A stretch of 64,000 bases of DNA from QHXQ01 sp036389395 (GTDB taxonomy: Bacteria; Acidobacteriota; Blastocatellia; Pyrinomonadales; Pyrinomonadaceae). The notes under the pieces are model-generated. The model did no database searches and was not told where the DNA came from. It was given only the letters and a program-made list of their open reading frames with translations. The DNA lies in NCBI GenBank assembly GCA_036389395.1, contig DASVPY010000041.1:35796-99795 (forward strand), written 5' to 3'. Positions within the stretch are counted from its first letter, which is position 1. Every line of letters begins with the position of its first letter. Position numbers and translations under genes: made by a program. Positions 31,760-44,235 of the stretch are shown piece by piece.

Positions 31760-32340
31760 CATTCGAGCGGAATGTTTTCGCGGCCGTGCCGCAAGACCTT
31801 GGCCATCCAGATCAACTCGGCGAGGAACTTGTCTACGCGCTTGACGTAGGAGTCGTCTTTGATGTTGCCGGCGTCGTCGAAGAGCTGGTAGGAGTTCGAG
31901 AAGTTGCCGTCCCAGAAGATGGTGACGAGGCCCAGCTCGCGCAGGACGGGCAGGAGGTTCTGGATGACGCGCGTGCCGCCGAAGCCGCCCGCCGAGACGC
32001 CGCAGACGCCGACCGCCTTGTGGATGTACTCCTTCAGGTTCGTGTCGAGCGCGTGCTTGAGCAAGCCCGGATAGCCGTGGTTGTATTCGGGCGTGACGAT
32101 GACGAGCGCGTCGGCGCGCGCCATCGCGCGGCTGAACGGCTCGTGCTTGATGGCCTCGCCCGCGTCCGTGGTCGGAAAGGGTAACTCGCGCAGGTCGATC
32201 AACTCGGTCTCGACGCCCGCGCGCCGCGCCACCTCGCCGTGGACGAAGCGCGCCACGTGCTCGCTCATGCGCCCCTGCCGCGTCGTGCCGAGCAGGACGG
32301 GGATGAACAGCGGCCGCTGTTCGCTCGCGTTTGCGCTCAT
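31759..32340 (-). CDS. NADPH-dependent FMN reductase
   Basis: A 193-residue flavodoxin-fold quinone/FMN reductase. Residues 10-25 (IPVLLGTTRQGRMSEHVA) bind the FMN phosphate, and VIVTPEYNHGYPGLLKHALDT is the family signature. It uses NAD(P)H to reduce FMN, quinones or azo compounds. It resembles ArsH only at superfamily level, so I do not use that name. AAAGGAG lies 9 nt before the ATG at 32340, which settles the start; a longer upstream frame overlaps the aminotransferase. It is followed by repeat R5 and the redox genes. Confidence 0.9.
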   Translation of the reverse strand: MSANASEQRPLFIPVLLGTTRQGRMSEHVARFVHGEVARRAGVETELIDLRELPFPTTDAGEAIKHEPFSRAMARADALVIVTPEYNHGYPGLLKHALDTNLKEYIHKAVGVCGVSAGGFGGTRVIQNLLPVLRELGLVTIFWDGNFSNSYQLFDDAGNIKDDSYVKRVDKFLAELIWMAKVLRHGRENIPLE

Positions 32341-32408
32341 CGAAGCAGACTCCTTTGCATTGTGATTCCCGAGGTACTGACTGTTAGTCGCGCCGACGTG
32401 CCCGCGCC

Positions 32409-33554
32409 TTACACTGTCGCGCTCAGACCCGCGCGGCGCAGGTCTGCGAGGGCGGCGACGAGGCGCGCAACGTCGGTCTCGTCGTTGAAGTAGTGCGTGG
32501 CGACGCGTACGCCTTCGGGCTTCTGCGTGACGGCGACGCCGCGCCGGTAGAGGGCGCGCGCCGTGCGCTCCGGGTCGGGCGTCGCGACGAGCGTCTCCGC
32601 CGAGCGGTACGCCTCGTCGGCGAGCGGCGAGAGCACGCGCCAGCCGGCCGCCGTCAGGCTGTCGGTCAGGTGCTTGTTGACGGCGAGCGCGCGCCGCTCG
32701 ATCTCCGCGGGGCCGAGTTTGAGCGCGTAGGCGACCGCCGCGCCGAGCGCGAAGATGCCGGCGAAGTGCGGGCAGCCGGTCTCGGCCCAGGCGCTGGCGT
32801 CGGCGCGCACGCGCGCCTCGTCGTTGCGCATCGCGAACGGATCGTGGACGCTCAGCCAACTGACGGCGCGCGGGCGCGTCGCGGCCAACAACTCGCGGCT
32901 CAGGTAGACGAAGCCGGAGCCGTAGCCGCCGAGCAGCCACTTGTGCCCGGTCGCGCAGAGCGCGTCCACGCGCATCCGCTTCACGTCTAGCTGCATGACG
33001 CCGGCCGACTGCGCCGCGTTGACGACGAAGGCGTGGCGGCCTTTGCGCGCGCCGATCTCGGCGAGCGGCGCGCGGTAGCCGTTCGAGTATTGGACGTGGC
33101 TCAGGCAGATGACGCCCGTGCGTTCGTTCATCGCCGCTGTAACGTCGTCGGCCGTCAAGACGCCGCCGGGCGCTGCGAGCAACTGCACCTCCGCGCCGCG
33201 GTGCAGCCACGGCAGCGTCGAGACGGGGAACTCAAGCGCGCACGAGATGACTTCGCCGCGGCCTGCGAGCGCGTCCACGATCAGGTTCATGCCCGTGGAC
33301 GTGTTGGTCGTGAACCCGATCTCGTCCGGCTCGGCGTTGATGAGCCGTGCTATGTCGGCGCGCGCCTGCTCGCGCCGCCGCAGCCAGTCCGACCAGCGCC
33401 CGTCGCCCGTCGTCAGCGTCTCCTCGTAAAACTCCGCGGCGGCCCGTTGCGCTACGTGCGGCACAGGCCCCGCCGCCGCGCTGTTCAGATACGCCAGCCG
33501 CTCCGTCACCGGAAACTCGCGCCGCACCTCCGCCCAGTTGATCGAATCCGTCAT
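32409..33554 (-). CDS. Class V aminotransferase / cysteine desulfurase-like enzyme
   Basis: A PLP enzyme of 381 residues. The Schiff-base Lys205 is in ATGHKWLLGGYGSGFVYLS. FTTNTSTGMNLI binds the phosphate and VVNAAQSAGVMQLD carries the cofactor Asp. It lacks the conserved C-terminal catalytic Cys loop of IscS, so it is more likely an aminotransferase, lyase or epimerase-type member (isopenicillin N epimerase group). The substrate is unknown. It sits 68 nt upstream of the FMN reductase on the same strand and is divergent from the LysA-type gene. Confidence 0.85.
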   Translation of the reverse strand: MTDSINWAEVRREFPVTERLAYLNSAAAGPVPHVAQRAAAEFYEETLTTGDGRWSDWLRRREQARADIARLINAEPDEIGFTTNTSTGMNLIVDALAGRGEVISCALEFPVSTLPWLHRGAEVQLLAAPGGVLTADDVTAAMNERTGVICLSHVQYSNGYRAPLAEIGARKGRHAFVVNAAQSAGVMQLDVKRMRVDALCATGHKWLLGGYGSGFVYLSRELLAATRPRAVSWLSVHDPFAMRNDEARVRADASAWAETGCPHFAGIFALGAAVAYALKLGPAEIERRALAVNKHLTDSLTAAGWRVLSPLADEAYRSAETLVATPDPERTARALYRRGVAVTQKPEGVRVATHYFNDETDVARLVAALADLRRAGLSATV

Positions 33555-33661
33555 TGCCTCTCGCTTGTCCCTATCGTGCGCCGTCGCTTAACATGACGCG
33601 CGTCGGCGCACGCAATCGTCTCTGCGCGCTGCCGCCCACGGTGCAGCAGGAGTTTTACAAC

Positions 33662-35077
<1,416 letters not shown>

Positions 35078-35095
35078 ACGGACGAAAGGAACGTG

Positions 35096-36604
35096 ATGGC
35101 GGCAAGTGACGAAAGACTCGTGCGCGGTCTCGGTCTGACCGCAGCGGCGTCGGTCAACATCGCGAACATGATCGGCACGGGCGTGTTTTTGAAGACGCGC
35201 GTGATGACGTGCAACGTGGGGACGCCGGGGCGCGTGCTGGCGGTGTGGGTGGTGGCGGGCTTGCTGAGTCTGGCGGGCGCGCTGACCTACGCCGAGTTGT
35301 CCACGATGATGCCGCGCGCCGGGGGCGAGTACGTCTACATCCGCGAGGCTTACGGGCCGCGCTGGGGCTTCCTGTTCGGCTGGACGCAGTTCTTCATCGC
35401 GCGCACGGGGTCGCAGGCGGCGCTCGCCGTCGGCTTCGCCATCTTCCTCAACATCCTGACGGGCGGCACGCTCGGCGGCACTTACTTCACGCTCCACCCG
35501 TTCGGCTACGAAGTGCCATTCGGCCACCTGCAAGTCGTCGCGCTCGCGGCCATCGCCGTCACGACTCTGATCAACTGCGGCGCGGTCGCCTTCAGCGGCA
35601 ACGTCTCGACCGTCTTGACGGTCGTCAAGGTCGCGCTCGTGCTGGCGGTGGGCTTGGGCGCGCTCCTGCTCGCGCGCGGCGACTGGGCGCACCTGGCGCT
35701 GGAGAACATCGGCGGCGCGTGCGCGGGCGTGGCGGCGACGGCGCGCGGCGGCGCGGCCGGCTTCGGCGCGGCCATGCTCGGCGCGCTGTGGGCTTACGAC
35801 GGCTGGAACAACGTCGCGCCGCTCGCGGGCGAGGTGCGCGACCCGCAGCGCAACCTGCCGCGCGCCTTCCTCGGCGGCATGCTCATCGTCGGCGCGCTCT
35901 ACCTGTTCGTCAACGTCGCCTACTACTACGTGCTGACGCCGACCGAGATCGCCAGCGTTTCGACGGCCTCGTCGGTGGCGACCGAGGTGGCGAGCCGTTT
36001 CTTGGGCGCGAGCGCGGTGATGCTGATCGCGGCGGCGCTGATGGTCTCGTCCTTCGGCGCGCTGCACACGTCCGTGCTCGCGGGCGGGCGCTTCCCGTTC
36101 GCGATGGCGCGCGACCGCCTGTTCTTCAAAAGCCTGTCGCACGTCTCGCCGCGCACACACGTGCCCGTGCGCGCGCTCGTCGCGCAGGGCGTGTGGGCCG
36201 GGCTGCTCGCGCTCTCGGCGTCTTACGACACGCTGACCGACTACGCCATCTTCGCGCTCTGGATTTTCTACGGGCTGGCTACCGCCTCGGTCTTCGTCTT
36301 CCGCCGCCGCCAGCCGCACGCCGAGCGCCCCTACCGCACCTGGGGCTACCCCGTCGTGCCCTTCATCTTTTTACTGGTGACGGCGTGGCTCCTCTTCACC
36401 ACGCTCCTGCCCGACCCGCGCCTCGCGCTCGACGAGATCAGTACGGTCTTGCACGGCAAGCTGCCCGCCGACGGCTTCCAAGGTCTGAACGTCAAGCAGT
36501 TCATCGGCCTCGGACTGATCGCGCTCGGCCTGCCCGTCTACTGGTACTGGGCGCGGAATAATCGGAGGGTCGCGGCCGATGACGACGCGGCTGGCGTGCG
36601 TTAG
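35096..36604 (+). CDS. APC-family amino acid permease
   Basis: A 502-residue inner-membrane transporter with about 12 hydrophobic segments. The first helix has the APC substrate motif region ASVNIANMIGTGVFLKT (GxG). Also typical are the second helix LLSLAGALTYAELSTMMPRAGGEYVYIREAYG and AYDGWNNVAPLAGEVRDPQRNLP. Amino acid or polyamine uptake or exchange is likely. AAAGGA lies 5 nt before the ATG at 35096; an overlapping GTG at 35093 is too close. It follows the decarboxylase gene, so the substrate or product of that enzyme is a reasonable guess. Its stop overlaps the murE stop on the other strand. Confidence 0.9.
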   Translation: MAASDERLVRGLGLTAAASVNIANMIGTGVFLKTRVMTCNVGTPGRVLAVWVVAGLLSLAGALTYAELSTMMPRAGGEYVYIREAYGPRWGFLFGWTQFFIARTGSQAALAVGFAIFLNILTGGTLGGTYFTLHPFGYEVPFGHLQVVALAAIAVTTLINCGAVAFSGNVSTVLTVVKVALVLAVGLGALLLARGDWAHLALENIGGACAGVAATARGGAAGFGAAMLGALWAYDGWNNVAPLAGEVRDPQRNLPRAFLGGMLIVGALYLFVNVAYYYVLTPTEIASVSTASSVATEVASRFLGASAVMLIAAALMVSSFGALHTSVLAGGRFPFAMARDRLFFKSLSHVSPRTHVPVRALVAQGVWAGLLALSASYDTLTDYAIFALWIFYGLATASVFVFRRRQPHAERPYRTWGYPVVPFIFLLVTAWLLFTTLLPDPRLALDEISTVLHGKLPADGFQGLNVKQFIGLGLIALGLPVYWYWARNNRRVAADDDAAGVR

Positions 36605-38100
36605 CCCTGGCGCGCGGCGAGGGCTTCGCGGGCGACCTCGCGGTCATCGAAGTGTATGGTCTCGTTGCCGATGATCTGGTAGGTCTCGTGCCCCTTGCCG
36701 GCGATGACGACCACGTCGCCGTCGCGCGCTTCCGCAATGGCGCGGTGGATGGCGGCGCGGCGCTCGACGTAACGTTCGTAAGGCTTGCCCACGGCGCGCA
36801 AGCCCACTTCCACGTCGGCGAGAATCCGTTCGGGGTCTTCCGAGCGCGGGTTGTCGGACGTGAGGATGACAACGTCGCTCAACTCGGCGGCCGCCTCGCC
36901 CATGGGCGCGCGCTTGGTGCGGTCGCGGTCGCCGCCGCAGCCGAAGACCGTGATGACGCGCCCGCGCGCCAGCCCGCGTGCCGTCGCCAGCACGTTGCGC
37001 AAAGCGTCGTCCGTGTGCGCGTAGTCCACGACGACGGCGAAGTCCTCGGCGTGCGCCACGCGCTCGAAGCGACCGGGCGCGCCCGCGCACGTCTCGACCG
37101 CGCGCGCCATCGCCTCAAGCTCGTAGCCGAGCGCGAGACCGCACGCCACCGCCGCGAGTATGTTGTAGACGTGGAACGCGCCGACGAGCGGCGACCTGAG
37201 TTCGCGCTCGCCCGCCTCCGTCAGCAGCTTGAAGCTCAGCCCGCCGAGCCGCACGTCCACGTCCCGCGCGCGCAACTCCACGCCGCGCTCGATGCCGAAG
37301 CGCCAGACCTTCAGCCCCGCCTTCATGCACTCCCACAACAGCTCGTCGCTGTACAGGTCGTCTTTGTTGAAGACGGTCGCGCCCGGCTTCGTGCCCGTGC
37401 GCCCGTCGAAGAGGCGGCGCTTGGCGTCGAAGTAGGCCGCCAAGGTCAGGTGGTAGTCGAGGTGGTCGCGCGTCAGGTTGGTGAGGGCGGCGACGGCGAA
37501 CTGTAGGGCGTCGCAGCGGCGCAGGTCGAGCGCCTGCGACGAGCACTCCATGACGGCCGCCGTGCAGCCGGCGTCCACGGCGCGGCGCAGGAAGCGTTGC
37601 GTGTCGCTCGCTTCGGGCGTCGTGTGCGTCGCCGCGAAGTGCTGCGCGCCGATGCGCTGCCCGACCGTGCCGAGCAGCGCGACCTTGTGCCCCGCCGCCT
37701 CGGCCATCGCCGCGACGAGGTGCGCCGTCGTCGTCTTGCCGTTCGTGCCCGTGATGCCGACGAGCGCGAGTTGGCGCGACGGGTGTCGGTGCACTTCGGC
37801 CGCCGCGAGCGCCAACGCGGCGCGCGCGTCCGCGACCTGAAGCCACGCGCCGTCGAAGTCCGCGGGCCGCGGGCGCTCCGACACGACGCCGACCGTCCCT
37901 TGCGCGCGCGCCGCCGCGACGAACTCGTGCGCGTCAACCTGCAACCCGCGGATGGCCACGAACAGATAACCCGCGCGCACCTGCCGCGAGTCGTGCGTCA
38001 CGTCCGCGACGGCGCGCGCCGCGTCGCCCGTCAACTGCCCGCCCGTCGCCCGCGCCACCGCGCCCAGCGTCACCGCCTCTTCGTGGCCCTCTTTCGTCAT
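36601..38100 (-). CDS. murE: UDP-MurNAc-L-Ala-D-Glu:meso-DAP ligase
   Basis: Cytoplasmic peptidoglycan precursor ligase adding meso-diaminopimelate. The 499 residues contain the N-terminal UDP-binding domain, the ATP loop GITGTNGKTTT (115-125), HTTPEASD, YHLTLAAYFDAKRRLF, and LTSDNPRSEDP, whose DNPR motif marks DAP rather than lysine specificity. The C-terminus has GKGHETYQ. The start is the ATG at 38100; upstream in-frame sequence is non-conserved and covers the promoter. The stop overlaps the permease stop from the opposite strand. No other mur genes adjoin. Confidence 0.96.
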   Translation of the reverse strand: MTKEGHEEAVTLGAVARATGGQLTGDAARAVADVTHDSRQVRAGYLFVAIRGLQVDAHEFVAAARAQGTVGVVSERPRPADFDGAWLQVADARAALALAAAEVHRHPSRQLALVGITGTNGKTTTAHLVAAMAEAAGHKVALLGTVGQRIGAQHFAATHTTPEASDTQRFLRRAVDAGCTAAVMECSSQALDLRRCDALQFAVAALTNLTRDHLDYHLTLAAYFDAKRRLFDGRTGTKPGATVFNKDDLYSDELLWECMKAGLKVWRFGIERGVELRARDVDVRLGGLSFKLLTEAGERELRSPLVGAFHVYNILAAVACGLALGYELEAMARAVETCAGAPGRFERVAHAEDFAVVVDYAHTDDALRNVLATARGLARGRVITVFGCGGDRDRTKRAPMGEAAAELSDVVILTSDNPRSEDPERILADVEVGLRAVGKPYERYVERRAAIHRAIAEARDGDVVVIAGKGHETYQIIGNETIHFDDREVAREALAARQG

Positions 38101-38136
38101 GCAGTACCGGCTTCGGAGAAGTTTGTCGCGGTCGGG

Positions 38137-38164
38137 ATTATAGTTGACCGCGGCGGTTCTGCAA
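38137..38164 (-). promoter_or_regulatory. Sigma70 promoter of murE
   Basis: Minus strand TTGCAG (38159-38164), a 16-nt spacer and a perfect TATAAT (38137-38142), about 37 nt upstream of the murE ATG. Confidence 0.6.
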
Positions 38165-38242
38165 CCGCTTTGTGGACAGCGCGCGGCGCGAAGGATTAGG
38201 ATGCGTGCGCCGTCCGATTCTCGCTCCGCGCCGGAGGACTCG

Positions 38243-39973
<1,731 letters not shown>

Positions 39974-39980
39974 ACGGGAC

Positions 39981-41807
39981 ATGAGGGCGCAGGTCATCGC
40001 CACGCTCGGCGGGGACGACGGCACGCGGCGGCGCGAGCGGCTCTGCTGGGCGGCGGCGCTCGCGCTCGGCTTCCTACAGGCGTGGGGCCGGCGGCACGTG
40101 AGCGCCGACGGGCTGCTCTACATAGGCGCGGACAGCATCGCCTATCTCGATCAGGCGGACGCGTGGTGGCGCGCCGACTGGGCGGCGGCCGTCAACGCCA
40201 TGTGGAGTCCGCTCTACCCCTGGCTGCTCGGTCTCGTGCTCCGCCTCTTCCAGCCCGGCCCGTATCAGGAACTCACCGCCGCGCGCCTGCTCAACTTTGT
40301 CGTCTACGCGGGCGCACTCGCCAGCTTCGCCTTCTGCCTCCGCGCGCTCCTGCGCATACGCGGCTCGCACATCATCTTCGGCCCGCAAGAGAACGAAGCG
40401 ACAGACGCGCAAGACGCCGCACACGCCGCGCCGAACGACGCGCGAGTCTACGGCTGGTTGTCGCCGCCGGTGTTGGTGCTGGTCGGTTACGCGGTGTTCG
40501 TCTGGACGGCGCTTCAGATGAACCGCGTGTCGCGCATCAGCCCGGACGTGCTCGTCGCCGCGTTCGTCTACCTCGCCGCGGGGCTGCTGCTGCGCATGCG
40601 CGCGCACCGCGGCGGCCTCGCGCCGTGGCGCACGTTCGCGCTGCTCGGCCTCACGCTCGGCGTCGGCTACTTGGCGAAGACCGTCATGTTCCCGCTCGCG
40701 TTCGTCTTCCTCGCGTGCGCGTTCTGCGCGGCGGGCCGGACGCGCGGCGCGCTCCTGCGCGTGCTGCTCGCGCTCGCGGTCTTCCTCTGCGTCGCCGCGC
40801 CGCTCGTCCTCGCCCTCTCGCGCAAGCAGGGGCGGCTGACCGTCGGCGACAGCGCGCGCCTCAACTACGCGTGGTACGTGAACGGCGTGCAGCCTTACAC
40901 GCACTGGCAGGGCGGCCCCGCGGCGAACGGCACGCCGCTGCACCCGACGCGCCGGCTCTCGGACGCGCCCGCCGCCTACGAGTTCGCCTCGCCCGTCGCC
41001 GGCACGTACCCGCCCTGGTACGATCCGACCTACTGGTACGAAGGCGTCCGCGCCCGCTTCGAGCCGCGCGCGCAACTGCGCGCCGTCGCGCGCAACCTGA
41101 TCTTCTTAGCCCGCTTCGGCCGCGCACGCCCGTTCCTGCCCGCACTGTTCGTCGCGCTCGCCCTGCTCCATTACTTCGGCGGACGTAAACGCCGTCTCGC
41201 CCGCGACGTGGCGACGTATTACGTCCTGCTCGTGCCGGCGCTCGTCGCGTGCGCGCTGTACCTGCTCGTCAACGTCGAGCCGCGCTACCTCGCGCCGTTC
41301 GTCGCGCTCCTCGCGCTCGCACTCTCGGCCGCCGTCAGCTCGCCGCGGACAAAGTGGAGACAGCGCGCGCAGACGTTGACCATCTACGCGCTGCTACTTG
41401 CCTGCGCGCTCGCGCTCGCGCCCGCGGCGGCGCGCGACGCGCTGGCCACTCTGCGCGACGCGCGCGACGGCTCGGCGCGGGCGGACGCGCAGTGGCAGTT
41501 GGCGGACGAACTGCGGCGCGCGGGCGGCGCGCCGGGCGCGCGGGTCGCGGTCGTGGGCGACGCGATGTACGCGGCCTGGCCGCGCCTGGCGCGCGTGCGC
41601 GTCGTCGCCGAAGTGCCGGCGCAACCGGCCGGCAACGTGGCGAGCTTCTGGACGATGGATGCGCCGCGCCGCCAACAACTCCTCGCCGCTTTCGCGCAGG
41701 CCGGCGCACAATTCGTCGTCGCCGACTCCGCGCCGCCCGCGGCCGCGAGCGAAGGCTGGCAAAGATTGAGACAGACGGACGCCTACGTCTACTTCCTTGG
41801 GCCTTGA
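39981..41807 (+). CDS. Integral membrane glycosyltransferase-like protein (GT39/ArnT type)
   Basis: A 608-residue membrane protein with about 10 hydrophobic segments. The first loop has ADSIAYLDQADAWWRADW, which resembles the acidic loop of PMT/ArnT-type polyprenyl-sugar transferases, and NAMWSPLYPWLLGLVLRLF follows. A periplasmic-type loop (LNYAWYVNGVQPYTHW) and a soluble C-terminal domain come later. It probably transfers a sugar from a lipid carrier to an envelope acceptor; donor and acceptor are unknown. It is 7 nt downstream of the amidohydrolase, so the two are probably co-transcribed. Repeat R6 follows. Confidence 0.7.
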   Translation: MRAQVIATLGGDDGTRRRERLCWAAALALGFLQAWGRRHVSADGLLYIGADSIAYLDQADAWWRADWAAAVNAMWSPLYPWLLGLVLRLFQPGPYQELTAARLLNFVVYAGALASFAFCLRALLRIRGSHIIFGPQENEATDAQDAAHAAPNDARVYGWLSPPVLVLVGYAVFVWTALQMNRVSRISPDVLVAAFVYLAAGLLLRMRAHRGGLAPWRTFALLGLTLGVGYLAKTVMFPLAFVFLACAFCAAGRTRGALLRVLLALAVFLCVAAPLVLALSRKQGRLTVGDSARLNYAWYVNGVQPYTHWQGGPAANGTPLHPTRRLSDAPAAYEFASPVAGTYPPWYDPTYWYEGVRARFEPRAQLRAVARNLIFLARFGRARPFLPALFVALALLHYFGGRKRRLARDVATYYVLLVPALVACALYLLVNVEPRYLAPFVALLALALSAAVSSPRTKWRQRAQTLTIYALLLACALALAPAAARDALATLRDARDGSARADAQWQLADELRRAGGAPGARVAVVGDAMYAAWPRLARVRVVAEVPAQPAGNVASFWTMDAPRRQQLLAAFAQAGAQFVVADSAPPAAASEGWQRLRQTDAYVYFLGP

Positions 41808-41843
41808 AGCGGCGGGACGCGCGTCGTTCTTGCGGTTGAGGAT

Positions 41844-41943
41844 GGCGTGGGGCCGGGTTAACACAGAGGGCACAGAGTAAGCACATAGTTCACAGAGTTC
41901 TTACTGTGAACTCTGTGTGACCTCTGTGCCCTCTGTGTTAATC
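41844..41943. repeat. Foldback repeat R6, word CACAGAGGG / CCCTCTGTG
   Basis: Inverted arms of about 45 nt around 41893. It lies between two convergent genes (stops at 41807 and 41971). The first 20 nt of the left flank, GGCGTGGGGCCGGGTTAACA, are identical to R2 at 19.2 kb, while the inner words differ slightly. Confidence 0.8.
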
Positions 41944-41970
41944 CCACCTCCCGCCAGATTCAACCCGGCA

Positions 41971-44145
41971 CTAAAACTGCGGGCGCGGGCCGAGGCCGAA
42001 CTCTTCGGGGCTGGGCAGGGTGGAGCGTTCGTTGTAGGTGCGCAGGGCTTCGTCGAGGGCGCGCGACTTGTTGAGCCAGGCGGCCATGGCCACGTCGTAG
42101 CGCGCGAGCACGCTGTCGAGCCAATAGGGCCGGTTCTCCGCGAGCCACTGCGCGCGGTAGTGCTGCTTGATCGTGCCGAGGTCTTCGGCCATCTCGCGCA
42201 AGCCGTTGTAGATCGCGCCCGTGTAACGGTTCAGCCGGCGCACGCGGCGCGCGTCGCCGAGGTTCAGATAAGCCTGCCAGTAGTCGCGGCTGAACTGTTC
42301 GACCAGTTGCATCCGCCGCCCCATGTGGTCGAAGCGCAGCGCCGCCAACTGCATCGCCGGGATCAGCTCGCGGTTGCGCCGCGCCTCGCGCCCTTCGGCG
42401 CGCAGGGTCGCCTCCGCGTCTTCGACCTGCCGGCGCATCTGCCGCACCGGCTCGGCGAGCGCGCGCGCCTGCGCGACGAAGGCCGGCGTGAACGGCTCCT
42501 GCCAGAAGAGCGCGTCGGTCGAACCCTTGTCGAGCACGGTGTTGACGCCGCCCAACTCGCGCAAAGCCCTCGTCAGCTCGTCGCCCTCACGGCGGAAGAA
42601 GGCCCAGTCGAAGTCTCGGTCGAAGCGCGCCTCGTCGAGCGGCGCGGGCTGCCAGGCGGCGGCCGCGCCGAGCACGACGCCGTACCAGGTCGTCTCGAAC
42701 AAGGTCTCGCCGTCGTCGTCCCAGGACGTGTTCATCATGCCGAGCGCGCCCGCCTCCTGCCCGTCGCGGACGAAGTTGACGATGTTCTTAACTGCCGCGT
42801 CCTCGTTCGGGAAGATTTGATTCCAGTTCTGCACGCCGGGGCAGACGAACTGCTCAAGCCCCGCGTCCTTGAACGGCTTGATGCGCGCCTTGAAGTCTTC
42901 GCGCGCGCCGTAGGCCCAGTTCATCACGATCATGTCGCGCGGCACGTCTTTGATCAGGTCGGGGTGGTTGAGCGCGATGTCGCCCCAGAACATGAGCCGG
43001 CGGTTGTGGGGCTTCAGGATGTCGCGCACGCGGTTCAGGTGCGCGAAGTAGACCGCGCCGACGCCGCGGGCTTGCGCCTGCGCGCGGCTCTGCCCCTCGC
43101 CCAACTCGAACGTCTCGTCCGCGCCGATGTGGAAGAAGCGACTCGGAAACAACTCGGCGAGTTCTTCGTACCAGTCGGCGACGAGCTGGTAGGTGTCGGC
43201 CTGCTGCGGCGAGAGCACGTCGCCGTAAGGCGTCTCGGCCAGATCGTTGTACTGCTCGAACTGCAAGACTTTGTGCAGGTGGCCGAAGGTCTGCTGTTCG
43301 GGCACGAGTTCGACGTGATAGCGGCGCGCGTAGGCGACGAGTTCTTTGATCTCTGCGGGCGTGAGCGCCGCGCCGGGCGGGCCTGTGAGCGGGTGCGACT
43401 CGCTGGCGAAGACGCGCTCCATGTAGAACGAGTGCATGTTGAGTTTGTAGAGCGCCTCTGTGCGGAGTTGGCGCTTGACGTACTCGACCGTGGGGATGGG
43501 GCCGCGGCTGATGTCGTCGGAGACGGCGCGCCAGCGCATGGCGGGCCAGTCAACGATCCGCACGCCGGGCACGTAAGCGTCCGCGCCCGCGCCGCGCACG
43601 AGTTGCTTCAAGGTCTGCAAGCCGTAGAACGTGCCGGCGGGCGACGCGCCCGCGACGACGACGCCGGCAGCGTCGGCGACGAGCACGTAGCCCTCTTCGT
43701 TTAAGTTGTCGGGCGCGGCCACGCCCGCGCGTTTGAGGGCCGTCTGGACGGGCGCGCTCGCGAGCAAACCGACGAGGATGGTGCGCCGGTCGCGGCGGCC
43801 GCCGAGCTTGAGCTTGAGGTCGGCGGTCGTGCGCGCGTCCTCGACGAAGTCCTGCGCGGCGAAGCGATCATCTTCGCTGCGCGGGTCGGCGAGCGCGACG
43901 CGCACGTCGCGGCCCAACGCGAAGCGCGCGCCCGTCTTCGTCAACTGCCGCGGGCGCGGGATGACCTGCACGTCGTCGGCAGACGAGCGCGCGTCCGCGC
44001 CGTCGTTCGAGGCCGCGCGTTCAGGCGTCGGCGCGGCGGGCGTCGGCGTCTGCGTCTGCGCGGCGCAGGGGCGCGCGAGGGCGCAAGCCAGGAGGCAGAG
44101 AAAGGCCAAGCGCCGCAGTGGGCTTCGTGTTAGAGTGTGCGTCAT
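41971..44145 (-). CDS. Glycoside hydrolase family 20 (beta-N-acetylhexosaminidase)
   Basis: An exported exo-hexosaminidase of 724 residues. It has a signal peptide (1-30), a GH20 N-terminal domain (about 60-190, VIPRPRQLTKTG), then a TIM barrel. The catalytic pair Asp-Glu is in FFHIGADETFELG; the usual motif is HxGGDE, so one Gly is Ala. MFWGDIAL and NTSWDDDGETLFETTWYG are further barrel motifs. It probably removes terminal GlcNAc from chitin oligomers or peptidoglycan fragments. A long C-terminal helical part (about 520-724) is of unknown role. It is divergent from a SIS sugar-phosphate isomerase gene 90 nt away, consistent with amino-sugar use. Confidence 0.88.
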   Translation of the reverse strand: MTHTLTRSPLRRLAFLCLLACALARPCAAQTQTPTPAAPTPERAASNDGADARSSADDVQVIPRPRQLTKTGARFALGRDVRVALADPRSEDDRFAAQDFVEDARTTADLKLKLGGRRDRRTILVGLLASAPVQTALKRAGVAAPDNLNEEGYVLVADAAGVVVAGASPAGTFYGLQTLKQLVRGAGADAYVPGVRIVDWPAMRWRAVSDDISRGPIPTVEYVKRQLRTEALYKLNMHSFYMERVFASESHPLTGPPGAALTPAEIKELVAYARRYHVELVPEQQTFGHLHKVLQFEQYNDLAETPYGDVLSPQQADTYQLVADWYEELAELFPSRFFHIGADETFELGEGQSRAQAQARGVGAVYFAHLNRVRDILKPHNRRLMFWGDIALNHPDLIKDVPRDMIVMNWAYGAREDFKARIKPFKDAGLEQFVCPGVQNWNQIFPNEDAAVKNIVNFVRDGQEAGALGMMNTSWDDDGETLFETTWYGVVLGAAAAWQPAPLDEARFDRDFDWAFFRREGDELTRALRELGGVNTVLDKGSTDALFWQEPFTPAFVAQARALAEPVRQMRRQVEDAEATLRAEGREARRNRELIPAMQLAALRFDHMGRRMQLVEQFSRDYWQAYLNLGDARRVRRLNRYTGAIYNGLREMAEDLGTIKQHYRAQWLAENRPYWLDSVLARYDVAMAAWLNKSRALDEALRTYNERSTLPSPEEFGLGPRPQF

Positions 44146-44235
44146 CTTCGGTTTGAACTTATTCGGGCGCGGGCCTTTTTACCCGATGCCGGTCGGCGAA
44201 GGCAAACCGGCGGCGCGGCGCGGAGGAGGAAGACG

